NCBI RefSeq assembly: GCF_025147465.1
Contig: NZ_JALXOZ010000023.1
Location: 1 to 22,717, forward strand
Length of the DNA: 22,717 bases
Reading direction: 5' to 3'
Source of the DNA: Dermabacter sp. p3-SID358
GTDB lineage: Bacteria; Actinomycetota; Actinomycetes; Actinomycetales; Dermabacteraceae
The position numbers and the translations under genes were made by a program. The notes under the pieces were generated by a model, which was given only the letters and a program-made list of their open reading frames with translations, ran no database searches and was not told the DNA's origin. Positions 7,541-15,232 of the stretch are shown piece by piece. Numbering within the stretch: position 1 is the stretch's first letter; each line of letters begins with the position of its first letter.

Positions 7541-8586
7541 TCGATTTTCGCTATCACCTCGTCTCGCTCGTGGCGGTATTCCTCGCACTTGCCATCGGTA
7601 TCGTGCTCGGTGCAGGCCCCCTCCGCGATGGCGTTGGACAAACTCTGACCGCACAGGTCGAACAGCTCAGAGTCGAGCGTGACGAGATGCGCGGCTCAAA
7701 TGACGCGCTGAGCGCTGAGAACGCGAACCTCGAAGGGTTCGTCGAGTCCTCCGGTGCGGGGCTCGTCACCGATACGATGCGTGGCGAGAAGGTTGCGACG
7801 ATCACCGATCACTCCTCGCTCGGCAAAGAGGTGGAAGCCACTCGCGCGCTCATAGATTCGGGCGGAGGTGAGAGCGGCCCCCAGATTGAGCTGGGGCAAG
7901 CGCTTTGGGACCCCGCAGCGGAGGGAGATCGGCGCTCTGCCCTGACGACGATTACCAAAGCATGGCCCGGCATTGAGCCGAGCGGTGCGTCCACGTCTGA
8001 AAAGCTCGCCTCCGTGATTGCAAGGATCCTTGCACCGGGTGAGGACCTCGATGACGATGCGCGATATGAGATCGCCAAGATCTTGAGTTCGAACGGTGTT
8101 CTTACTCTCCAAGGCGACATTTCCGCTGTCGACTCCGTCCTCGTACTTTCGGGCGAAGCGTCGCTTTTTGCCGTCACGAGCGACTCGCCCGAATCAGCCT
8201 CGACTCGGGCCGAAAATCTCCAGGGGGCCCGCCTGTCGCTCGTGGAGACACTCGATCGACGCGGTGTCACGATGGCCGTGGGCGGCTCCTCGACTGCTCG
8301 TGGAGGCTCGGAAGGCATTGTTTCGGCTGTGCGTTCGGGGGAGCTTCGCGAACGCGTGTCGAGCATCGACACCCTCACCTATGCTTCGGGACCCGCGACA
8401 CTCACGCTCGCGCTCGCGGGCGCCCAGGTCGGTATGCCCGGAGCGTTCGGTTCGGCCACCGACGCTCAAACTCTCGCGCCGGATGCGGCGGCGATTCGAG
8501 AGGCGGCCTCTTCGCGCACTGATCAAGCCAGCGAGGACAACTCGGGCGACAACGACAACGCCGCAAGCGATGGCGGTGGCCGATGA
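7537..8586 (+). CDS. steB: SteB / MctB-family envelope protein
   Basis: 349 residues; ATG 7537 overlaps the steA stop, with AGGGAGG at 7521-7527. The N-terminus MIDFRYHLVSLVAVFLALAI is the family hallmark and begins a single membrane helix or signal anchor (about 8-29). A coiled coil follows (about 35-68, QVEQLRVERDEM), and then a mixed domain outside the membrane. The last 25 or so residues are Asp/Asn/Gly/Ser-rich and probably disordered. Mycobacterial MctB (Rv1698) was linked to copper efflux, while C. glutamicum SteB partners SteA in cell separation. The adjacency to steA favours the cell-separation role. I see no obvious copper-binding Cys/His/Met cluster in this copy. Confidence 0.88.
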   Translation: MIDFRYHLVSLVAVFLALAIGIVLGAGPLRDGVGQTLTAQVEQLRVERDEMRGSNDALSAENANLEGFVESSGAGLVTDTMRGEKVATITDHSSLGKEVEATRALIDSGGGESGPQIELGQALWDPAAEGDRRSALTTITKAWPGIEPSGASTSEKLASVIARILAPGEDLDDDARYEIAKILSSNGVLTLQGDISAVDSVLVLSGEASLFAVTSDSPESASTRAENLQGARLSLVETLDRRGVTMAVGGSSTARGGSEGIVSAVRSGELRERVSSIDTLTYASGPATLTLALAGAQVGMPGAFGSATDAQTLAPDAAAIREAASSRTDQASEDNSGDNDNAASDGGGR

Positions 8587-9473
8587 GTGGATCAATTCGT
8601 TCTGTTGGGGGTGGTGCCGGGGCTGCGGCCTTCGCCTCACGGGCGTGTTCGCGAGCGCTCGACAAGGTTCCTCGCGCGCTACGGGAGCATCTTGAACGCA
8701 CGAACTTTCGCGGTGAACGCGTCACGCTCGCGGAGGGACTCGAGGTCGCGAGCGCGCTTACGGCGGGTGCCCTCGCAGGGCTCGGCGCTGCCTCGGCTGC
8801 GGCGATGGCGATCGTGAGCGTCGTTGGTTTCGGTGATGATGTTCTTGAACCTCTTCTTATGCGCGAGGGTGAAAAGACGCCGCCAAAGGGGCTAAAAGGG
8901 CACCTCGGAGCGCTTGCGCACGGCCAGTTCACGACTGGCAATGTCAAAATCCTCGGTATCGCCGCGGCAGCGGGAGTGCTTGCATGCGAATGCGCGCACA
9001 TGCGGGAGCGAGAGGGATCCGACGCTTCCCACGCCCCCAGGGCCATGGCTCTCGTGGATCGAAGCCTCGATACCGTTCTCATTGCGGCGAGTGCGAACCT
9101 CGCGAACCTTTTCGATCTGCGTCCATCTCGCGCGCTCAAGGCAACGACGTTCGGTGCTCTTCTTTCTTGTGCCGGTCCCGCTAGCTCGCGGTCAGCGCGC
9201 TCACGCGCAGCTCTTGCGTCCGCACACGCCGCAGCCGCACTGTTCGCCGCACCGCGCGACTTCCGTGCCCGGGGAATGCTCGGCGACGCAGGAGCAAACG
9301 TGCTCGGCGCGAACGTGGGATCGATGGCCGCGCTTTCCACTTCTCGCGCTTTCCGCGTGGCGCTGACGGCGGCGGCCGTCGCCCTTACTCTCGTGAGTGA
9401 ACGCGTGAGTTTTACACGCGTCATCGCCTCGAGCGAGGTGCTGACCGCGATCGACGATTGGGGAAGGGCGTGA
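8583..9473 (+). CDS. Small MraY/WecA-like (PNPT-family) membrane protein, possible polyprenyl-phosphate sugar-phosphate transferase
   Basis: 296 residues, Ala-rich, with several hydrophobic segments. ATG 8583 overlaps the steB stop (ATGA). Three motifs line up with the MraY/WecA superfamily. GFGDDVLEP (83-90) corresponds to the conserved Asp-Asp loop. ANLANLFDLRPSRALK (171-186) corresponds to the N-x-x-N-L-x-D loop. GMLGDAGANVLGANVG (231-246) corresponds to the GD-x-G-S/A region. KGLKGHLGALAHGQFTTG (102-119) resembles the cytosolic loop of a poorly studied Gram-positive subfamily. The HxHH loop of classic MraY and WecA is not visible, and the protein is shorter than those enzymes. It may use a different substrate or be a non-catalytic homologue. 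Its neighbours steB (upstream) and a flippase (downstream) suggest work on an undecaprenyl-linked envelope intermediate (inference). Confidence 0.7.
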   Translation: MSGSIRSVGGGAGAAAFASRACSRALDKVPRALREHLERTNFRGERVTLAEGLEVASALTAGALAGLGAASAAAMAIVSVVGFGDDVLEPLLMREGEKTPPKGLKGHLGALAHGQFTTGNVKILGIAAAAGVLACECAHMREREGSDASHAPRAMALVDRSLDTVLIAASANLANLFDLRPSRALKATTFGALLSCAGPASSRSARSRAALASAHAAAALFAAPRDFRARGMLGDAGANVLGANVGSMAALSTSRAFRVALTAAAVALTLVSERVSFTRVIASSEVLTAIDDWGRA

Positions 9474-11140
9474 CCATTTCTTCTCGTACCTCGTCGCTCG
9501 TGCGCGCAACTGGTCTCATTGCTGGCGTGACCGTCCTCGCACGTCTTGCCGGTTTCGTTCGCTACCTCGTGTTTGGTGCGAGCGTCGGCGCGGGCGACAT
9601 CGGAACTGCGTATGCGAGTGCGAACCTCGTGCCGAGCGTATTATTCGAGGTCGCCGCGGGCGGCGCTCTCGCGAGCATGGTTATCCCGCTCATCGCAGGG
9701 CTTCTCGAGGAGCCGTCTCGCGATCGTCGCGGGGGAAGTCGAGTTGCATTTCGCGAGAGCGCGTCGGGGATCGTGTCGGCGCTGCTCACGTGGAGCGTGC
9801 TGCTTACGCTCGTTCTCGCCGCACTTTTGTGGTTCCTCGCGCCTGCTCTCGCCCAGGTGATCCTCGGCAGCGGTGCGCTTGCCGCCGATGTCGTCGCGAT
9901 TGCTCTTGGCACCCGCCTCATGCGGGTATTCGCCTTTCAATTGCCGTTTTACGCGGTGACGATCGTGCTCGGCGCGTATCTCCAGGCCCGCCGCAAATTC
10001 CTGTGGCCCGCACTTGCACCGCTTGTCTCGAGCGCGGTTGTCATGGGGTCCTATGTTCTCTATGCCCTGACCATTCCCGTGGGCGTCACACCCGCTACGC
10101 TTTCGAAACTTTCTGAGGCCGCGCTCGGCTGGGGCACGACTCTTGGGGTTGTCGCGATGGCGCTGTGCGTGCTGATCCCGGCGGTACGGTCGGGCTTCAT
10201 CTTTACGCCGCATCTTGCCCTTTCACGGGGCGTGCGAACGCGTGCGCTGGGCCTTGCAGGCTCGGGCCTTGCCACCGTCGGCGCTCAGCAAATGACGACC
10301 GCGCTGATCCTCGCCCTCGCGGTTCGCGCTGGTGGCACGGGAACCCTCCCTCTCTTCCAATACGGCCAGGCCGTGTATCTCCTGCCCTATGCCGTTCTTC
10401 TCGTTCCCGTGATGACGAGTGTGTTCCCCGAGCTCTCGGAACTTCGAGCGCGCGGTGACCGCATGGAGTTCTCGGCTCTTACGCTCCGGTCGGTCCAGAC
10501 TGTCGTCGCCTTTGCCGCGGTGGGCGGCGCTGCGATCTGGGGCGCGGGCATCTCGATCGACCGGTTCTTCGTTGCGGTTGACCGTTCCGGTATCAGGGGC
10601 GTGGGTGCGGTCACAGCAGCTCTTGCCTTGGGCCTCATAGCGTACGGGATCGTCATGCTCACGACCAAGGTGCTGTATGCCGCGATGAGGCCAGCCGAGG
10701 CTCTGGCGATCGGCGCGACGGGGTGGGGGATCGCGGGGGTCCTCATTCTCGTGACGGTGCTGACCTCGCCGCCGCGAATCACGGCGACAGCCGGAGTGCT
10801 CTTTGGGCTATGCATTTCGGCCGGCATGTGGATCGCAGCGATAGGTGCACTCAATCTCATCCGTGAACGAGTGATGGTTCGCGAGCACGTGCGACCGCTC
10901 GTCACGACGGTACTCGCCTCAGTCGTCGCCTCGGCGCTTGGATCGATCGCCGGGCTCGGCCTCGCGCAGCTCGCGGGTGAAGTGCTCCGCGGTGCCTGGG
11001 GAGCGCTCGTGCTTGGCATTTGCACCGGTGTGGCGGGAGCCGCGGTGTGTCTCTGCGTGCTCATGATCGCCGATCGCTCCCTCGCTGCGCCGATCCTCGG
11101 GCTTTTTACGCGCCTCGTAAAGTCTCCGAGAAAGGCTTAG
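9470..11140 (+). CDS. murJ: MurJ/MviN-family lipid-linked oligosaccharide flippase
   Basis: About 556 residues with roughly 13-14 hydrophobic segments spread over the whole length, as in MurJ. The N-terminal block GLIAGVTVLARLAGFVRYLV, followed by NLVPSVLFEVAAGGALASMV, is the MviN signature in its actinobacterial form. GTG 9470 overlaps the preceding stop (GTGA) and has a purine-rich GGGGAA (9460-9465) ahead. An upstream TTG at 9458 has no ribosome binding site. MurJ moves lipid II across the cytoplasmic membrane, and members of this MOP-family branch may move other lipid-linked glycans. Since actinobacteria often encode a second, larger MurJ near the origin, this copy may be a paralogue with its own substrate (inference). 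No kinase-like C-terminal domain is present, unlike mycobacterial MviN. Confidence 0.87.
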   Translation: MTISSRTSSLVRATGLIAGVTVLARLAGFVRYLVFGASVGAGDIGTAYASANLVPSVLFEVAAGGALASMVIPLIAGLLEEPSRDRRGGSRVAFRESASGIVSALLTWSVLLTLVLAALLWFLAPALAQVILGSGALAADVVAIALGTRLMRVFAFQLPFYAVTIVLGAYLQARRKFLWPALAPLVSSAVVMGSYVLYALTIPVGVTPATLSKLSEAALGWGTTLGVVAMALCVLIPAVRSGFIFTPHLALSRGVRTRALGLAGSGLATVGAQQMTTALILALAVRAGGTGTLPLFQYGQAVYLLPYAVLLVPVMTSVFPELSELRARGDRMEFSALTLRSVQTVVAFAAVGGAAIWGAGISIDRFFVAVDRSGIRGVGAVTAALALGLIAYGIVMLTTKVLYAAMRPAEALAIGATGWGIAGVLILVTVLTSPPRITATAGVLFGLCISAGMWIAAIGALNLIRERVMVREHVRPLVTTVLASVVASALGSIAGLGLAQLAGEVLRGAWGALVLGICTGVAGAAVCLCVLMIADRSLAAPILGLFTRLVKSPRKA

Positions 11141-11144
11141 CAAC

Positions 11145-12275
11145 ATGCGGCGTGTGATTCTCGTGCGCCCCCGTGCGGAAGGCGGACTGCTCGCGCACGT
11201 GCGCGAAGAAGCGCGCGTTCTTGCACTTTCGGGAGTGCACGTCGTGGATGCGGGAGAGAACTCTCGCGGGGCCGACGCCTCCCCGCACACAGATGAACTG
11301 GGCGTCCAGTACCGACACCTCGCAATTGCTTCGGGTGCGTCTCCGCTCGCGGCGTTGCGCGCGCGGCGCGCACTGCGCGCGATTGTTCGCGAGGAGTCGC
11401 GGCGTGCACACGGGGAATCGCTCACGATTCATGCCCACGGTGCTCGGGCGGGAGCGATCGCCGCTCTCGCCCTCACCCCCGGGTATCGCTCTCGCGTGCG
11501 CCTCGTGACAACACTGCACAACCGAATGCCGCAAGCGGGGGTCGGTGCGCTCATCGGGCGGCTCTTGTTCTCCCTCGCGTCGCGACGAAGTGAGCTGGTG
11601 CTTGCGGTCTCTCCCGACCTCGCCGAGGCGGCGAAAAGAAGCGGTGCGCGCACGGTTGAGAGGGCGATTATTCCCGCCCCTCGCGCAGTAGTGGAATCGG
11701 CGCAAAAGCCACAACAGCACGAGACTCTCGAGATTGTGTGCATCGCACGGCTCGCCCCTCAAAAAGACCTTGCGTGTCTCTGCGAGGCCGTGCGCATTGT
11801 TGAGGAACGGCATCCCGGTGCGCTCCACGTGAGGATTGCGGGCGAAGGGCCTGAGCGCAGCAGTCTCGTTTCCAGGATCGCTCGCGAGAGGCTTCCCATC
11901 GAACTTCTGGGCCGCGTAGAGGATGTTCGATCTCTCATGAGCGAGAGCGATCTGGTGGTGCAAACGAGTGCGTGGGAGGGGCAGCCCGTTGCTCTCCAGG
12001 AAGCGATTCGTGAGGGCGCAGCCGTGATCGCCACGGATGCCGGCGGGACCAGATGGGTCACTGGGGAGAAAATCCCGCTTGTTGCTCCAGGTGATGCCCG
12101 GGCACTCGCCGAGAGGCTTATTGAACTTCTTCCCTCCTCGCCTGGAGCGCGCGAGCGCCTTGAGCACATGCGCGAGGCCTCGCGAGTAAGAGCAGCGGAA
12201 CTCCCCACCGAGAGAGACTTACGAGCGCAGCTCGAGAGCGCGCTTTTCACAGATGCACGTGAGGAGAAGAAATAA
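11145..12275 (+). CDS. GT-B glycosyltransferase, GT4-like
   Basis: 376 residues, cytosolic or peripheral. The N-terminal half starts like a GT4 Rossmann domain (RRVILVRPRAEGGLLAHVRE), including the glycine-rich G-G-x-x-x-H segment. The C-terminal half has the nucleotide-sugar domain: IARLAPQKDLACLCEA, RIAGEGPERSSL, then the EX7E motif with E278 and E286 (WEGQPVALQEAI), and TDAGGTRWV. These are diagnostic for a retaining GT4-type enzyme. Donor and acceptor are unknown. ATG 11145 is four bases after the murJ stop, and the gene ends three bases before the Nudix ATG. The position directly behind a flippase suggests the product decorates or extends a lipid-linked or cell-wall glycan (inference). 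Confidence 0.88.
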   Translation: MRRVILVRPRAEGGLLAHVREEARVLALSGVHVVDAGENSRGADASPHTDELGVQYRHLAIASGASPLAALRARRALRAIVREESRRAHGESLTIHAHGARAGAIAALALTPGYRSRVRLVTTLHNRMPQAGVGALIGRLLFSLASRRSELVLAVSPDLAEAAKRSGARTVERAIIPAPRAVVESAQKPQQHETLEIVCIARLAPQKDLACLCEAVRIVEERHPGALHVRIAGEGPERSSLVSRIARERLPIELLGRVEDVRSLMSESDLVVQTSAWEGQPVALQEAIREGAAVIATDAGGTRWVTGEKIPLVAPGDARALAERLIELLPSSPGARERLEHMREASRVRAAELPTERDLRAQLESALFTDAREEKK

Positions 12276-12278
12276 GCC

Positions 12279-12878
12279 ATGACCGGATACGAGAGCATAC
12301 TGGCTGATGAATTCGGCAGACGGCCCGTGGCCGAAAGCCACACCGTTTACGAGGGCCTCGTGTGGAACGTTGCGCGCGACAGCGTCGACTTCGCCCCGGG
12401 CGTGAATTTCTCACGCGACTACGTTGCCCACACGGGCGCCGTCGCCATCCTTGCCTTGACTCACGAGGGTGAGGCCATCGTGATTCGGCAATACCGGCAC
12501 CCCGCCGGTGCCCACATGTGGGAGCTCCCCGCTGGGCTACTCGATAAGGAGGGAGAAGACCCAGCCGCAGCGGCGCTGCGAGAACTCGAGGAAGAAACGG
12601 GGTACACAGCGAGCGAGGCGCACCACCTTCTCGACTACTACCCGAGCGCTGGCGTTTCAAACGAGAAGATCAGCGTGTACGTGGCGCACGAGTGCGTGAA
12701 GGCACCAAGCGTGGATTTTACGCGGGTTGACGAGGAAGCAGAGATCCTCACGCGCACCGTTGCCCTCGACGATCTCGAAAGCGCGGCGCTCTCAGGCAGG
12801 CTCCACAACAGCGCGCTCCTGATCGCGACCCTCGCCTACACCGCTCGCGCTCGACGGAGCGGGTCGCCAATCGCCTAG
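12279..12878 (+). CDS. Nudix hydrolase, ADP-ribose pyrophosphatase type
   Basis: 199 residues; ATG 12279 with GAGGAGAAG ahead. The Nudix box is RELEEETGY at 101-109, with E93 upstream. The loop from G86 (PAGLLDKEGED) is one residue longer than the textbook G-x5-E spacing. As I recall, mycobacterial Rv1700, the equivalent gene after steA and mctB, has the same spacing. The IVIRQYRHP segment before the box and the partner helix fit ADP-ribose/NDP-sugar pyrophosphatases (YffH/NudF-like). It probably hydrolyses ADP-ribose to AMP and ribose-5-phosphate. As last gene of the train it ends in TAG (12876-12878), which overlaps the stop of the convergent rnd gene. Confidence 0.9.
   Translation: MTGYESILADEFGRRPVAESHTVYEGLVWNVARDSVDFAPGVNFSRDYVAHTGAVAILALTHEGEAIVIRQYRHPAGAHMWELPAGLLDKEGEDPAAAALRELEEETGYTASEAHHLLDYYPSAGVSNEKISVYVAHECVKAPSVDFTRVDEEAEILTRTVALDDLESAALSGRLHNSALLIATLAYTARARRSGSPIA
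12875..12878. other. Shared CTAG: overlapping stops of two convergent gene trains
   Basis: The plus-strand Nudix gene ends with TAG at 12876-12878 and the minus-strand rnd gene with TAG read from 12877 to 12875. The palindromic tetranucleotide CTAG supplies both stops. No intergenic terminator is possible here; any 3' end must lie inside the opposing gene. Confidence 0.9.
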
Positions 12879-14119
12879 CTGCTCACCGGGGTATAGCCGC
12901 GCAGCGACTCGATAATCGCGGGCGTTGCTTGGGCGGCTTGCCACGGCCTGGCACCGACTGCTTCGAGCTCACGCACGATCTGTTCGGGGCTCGCGTGAGG
13001 AATGCGGTGCTCTGCTTCGGAGTTGAAGTGATTCCACACCCAGTGGCGCACATGACCGGGAGAAATGAGGTTTTCGACCGGCATATGCAGCTCATCGGCA
13101 CGCGTCAGAAGTCCCTCGCGAACCTTCTTGTAGGCATCGAGAACTTCGGGAAATCGTTTCGGCCACGAACGGTGATTTGGGTAGGGCCCTCTGGCGCGCA
13201 CCGACGGTAAGTGCACTCGAGAAAGCTCACGTGCTTCGCGCACGCAGCGCCACCACTGTTCACGGTGCTTGAGACTCTTCGGCGCAGCCTTGTCGAAGGC
13301 CTCGCGGCCCTTACTCGACGCTTTCGCCATGGCGACGAGAGGCTTGTCTCGAAGCACCATGAACGGCGCGATGTCGGCGTTACGCGCGATCGTATCGCGG
13401 CGCTCCCACATTGAACGCGCGACCGCAAGTTGGAGCGGGCTCTTGAGGTTACCGAGTCCGTGCAGAGCGCGCCATGGCTCTTCGGGCACTTCGGGGTGGG
13501 AAAAAGTTGCTTCGAACGCGAACTCTTCGTGAGCCCACGAAGTTTTTCCAGCCTCGTCAAGCATGTGCACAAGAGTGTCCTTGAGCTCGGCAAGGTACTC
13601 GACATCGAGCGCAGCGTAATCGAGCCACGATTCGGGGAGCGGCCGTTTCGACCAGTTCGCGCTCGAATGTTCTTTTGCGAGCCGCACGCCGAGAAGTTCC
13701 TCGGTGAGAGCACCGAGGTTCACCTTGGGAAGCCCAAGCAGACGTGCAGCGACCTCGGTGTCAAAAAGAGCGGGCGGTTCGAGCCCGAGCATCGAGAGCG
13801 AGGGGAGATCCTGGCGCGAAGCGTGAAGGATCCACGGAAGCGAGTTCATGATGTCCGTGAATGTCCCCGGAAGCTGGCACGCGAGCGGGTCGAGAAGTAA
13901 AATCCCCGCAGACTGTGTTTTGATCTGCACGAGGTAGGCCTTCGCTGAATACCGATAGCTCGAGGCACGTTCGACATCGATTGCAAGGTCCTCATGGCTT
14001 TCGACACGCGCGCACCAATCGAGGATTCCCTGAATATTCGTCACGAGGTCGGGGGTTCCTCCCGCGGGCTTCTCAATGAGGGGTGCGGGTTCGGCTTCCG
14101 GCACGTGAGCGTCAGTCAT
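12875..14119 (-). CDS. rnd: Ribonuclease D-like 3'-5' exoribonuclease (DEDDy + HRDC)
   Basis: 414 residues. The DEDDy exonuclease domain (about 25-190) has all metal-binding residues: D48 and E50 (AIDVERASSYRYSA), D104 (HASRQDLPSL), then Y168 and D172 (YAALDVEYL). The NWSKRPLP segment typical of RNase D precedes the last motif. An HRDC domain follows (about 225-290, RSMWERRDTIARNADIAPFM), as in E. coli RNase D, which trims 3' ends of tRNA and other small RNAs. The C-terminal 100 or so residues fit a second HRDC-like helical region. ATG 14119 has AGAGGA ahead and lies 7 bases after the DUF3000 stop. DUF3000-rnd is a common actinobacterial pair. Confidence 0.92.
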   Translation of the reverse strand: MTDAHVPEAEPAPLIEKPAGGTPDLVTNIQGILDWCARVESHEDLAIDVERASSYRYSAKAYLVQIKTQSAGILLLDPLACQLPGTFTDIMNSLPWILHASRQDLPSLSMLGLEPPALFDTEVAARLLGLPKVNLGALTEELLGVRLAKEHSSANWSKRPLPESWLDYAALDVEYLAELKDTLVHMLDEAGKTSWAHEEFAFEATFSHPEVPEEPWRALHGLGNLKSPLQLAVARSMWERRDTIARNADIAPFMVLRDKPLVAMAKASSKGREAFDKAAPKSLKHREQWWRCVREARELSRVHLPSVRARGPYPNHRSWPKRFPEVLDAYKKVREGLLTRADELHMPVENLISPGHVRHWVWNHFNSEAEHRIPHASPEQIVRELEAVGARPWQAAQATPAIIESLRGYTPVSS

Positions 14120-14126
14120 GAATCCT

Positions 14127-14786
14127 CTAGCGGTCCTTTGAAGTTGAAAGATGAGGAGCCCTCGCGTGGTGCGAGGGATGAATCGGGCTCACGGACAGGG
14201 GCTGCGGTGGGAGGCCACCCGCGGCGCACAAAATGGCCGACCAAGCACCGAAGTGCGGCCCGAGATTGAGCGAGTCGGGGGTCCACGAGGCCCGCATTTC
14301 GACGTCGACGGTCGTGGGGCGTGCGGCGAGTGCGCCGTAGCTTTGCGAAACGACGCGCGTGACGGTGCATCCGAGTTCGTGCGCCTCGGCATCAGCGAGC
14401 TCGAGCGACTCGGTGACCCAGCTCCACGCGACATCGCCGAGCATAGATTCGAGCGCGAACTCGTGCTCGAGCTGAGCCTGCATGAGGGTCACGACTCGCG
14501 CGCGGCCTTTCCAGTCGTCCCTGCCATTCGGGTCATACAGAACAATGAACTTTCCGCTTGCAAGCTCCGCATCGTGCATCACAGCGTCTGCCTCAGCAGC
14601 CCAAGCGAAAGGGGCGAGGCGCGAGGGAGCGGGGATCTCTTTCCAATGGACCTCGTGGCGCAGGGGCGCTGTGGTGAGCGCGTCTATCGCGCTGACAAAT
14701 TCTTCGCGCTCCTGGGGAAAATGATGAATGGCCACGGCTGCCAACCTATCGCCCTGCTTCTGCTTGGCGGGGGAGGCGCGCCGCAC
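14127..14786 (-). CDS. DUF3000 family protein
   Basis: Function unknown; up to 219 residues. Recognised by EIPAPSRLAPFAWAAEA, an LYDPNGRDDWKGRARVV segment, and VEMRASWTPDSLNLGPHFGA near the C-terminus. These are the conserved blocks of the actinobacterial DUF3000 family. It appears soluble, without signal peptide or membrane helix. The start is uncertain. GTG 14786, five bases after the msrB stop, gives the longest protein but has little ribosome-binding sequence. In-frame TTG and GTG codons 14 and 17 residues later are alternatives, and family homology appears to begin after them. It sits directly before rnd, as in many actinobacteria, so a link to RNA processing is conceivable but unproven. 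Confidence 0.82.
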   Translation of the reverse strand: MRRASPAKQKQGDRLAAVAIHHFPQEREEFVSAIDALTTAPLRHEVHWKEIPAPSRLAPFAWAAEADAVMHDAELASGKFIVLYDPNGRDDWKGRARVVTLMQAQLEHEFALESMLGDVAWSWVTESLELADAEAHELGCTVTRVVSQSYGALAARPTTVDVEMRASWTPDSLNLGPHFGAWSAILCAAGGLPPQPLSVSPIHPSHHARAPHLSTSKDR

Positions 14787-14791
14787 CCCGA

Positions 14792-15232
14792 TTACTTGGC
14801 TGGGCCGACCTCGTCGTCGCTATGGACGAGGCAAATGGAGTTGATGCAGTAGCGTTCGTCGGTTGGCGTCGAGAAGCCTTCGCCGGTGAAAACGTGCCCG
14901 AGGTGCGATCCGCACGAGGCACACCGTACTTCGGTGCGAACCATGCCGAGACTGCGATCTTCGATTAGTTCCACGCGGTCGCTTTCTGAAGGCGCCCAGA
15001 ACGCGGGCCATCCGCAGTGGGCGTTGAATTGTTCGCTCGCGCGGAAAAGCTCGGTGCCGCATGCCCGGCAGGCATAGGTACCCGCGGAGCGCACCTCTTC
15101 GTATTCGCCGGTGAATGGTCGCTCTGTTCCGGCTTCGCGCAGCACGTGGTATTCGTCCGGGCTTAGGCGTTTGCGCCACTCGTCCTGGGAGAGTGCAAAG
15201 GGGTACTGGCCTTCATCGAGGGGTGTGTTCAT
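14792..15232 (-). CDS. msrB: Peptide-methionine (R)-S-oxide reductase MsrB
   Basis: 146 residues, cytosolic. Reduces the R epimer of methionine sulfoxide in proteins, with thioredoxin as recycling partner. Two CxxC pairs bind zinc: C55/C58 (CRACGTELF) and C104/C107 (CASCGSHLGHVF). The catalytic Cys is C129 in RYCINS. The HCGWPAF segment at 72-78 carries C73. The usual family block for the substrate pocket is intact. ATG 15232 has AAGGAG five bases upstream and overlaps the stop of the reductase gene by four bases (ATGA), so translation is probably coupled. An in-frame extension further upstream lies inside the previous gene and is not supported. Confidence 0.95.
   Translation of the reverse strand: MNTPLDEGQYPFALSQDEWRKRLSPDEYHVLREAGTERPFTGEYEEVRSAGTYACRACGTELFRASEQFNAHCGWPAFWAPSESDRVELIEDRSLGMVRTEVRCASCGSHLGHVFTGEGFSTPTDERYCINSICLVHSDDEVGPAK

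Noticed and set aside
8402..9424. A 340-codon minus-strand frame across steB and the PNPT-like gene
   Set aside because: The plus-strand frames have family motifs and overlapping stop/start junctions; the minus frame is Arg/Ala/Ser-rich noise.
12841..12862. Hairpin CCGCTC / GAGCGG near the end of the Nudix gene as terminator
   Set aside because: Only six base pairs with a 10-base loop, inside the coding region and without a T-tract.
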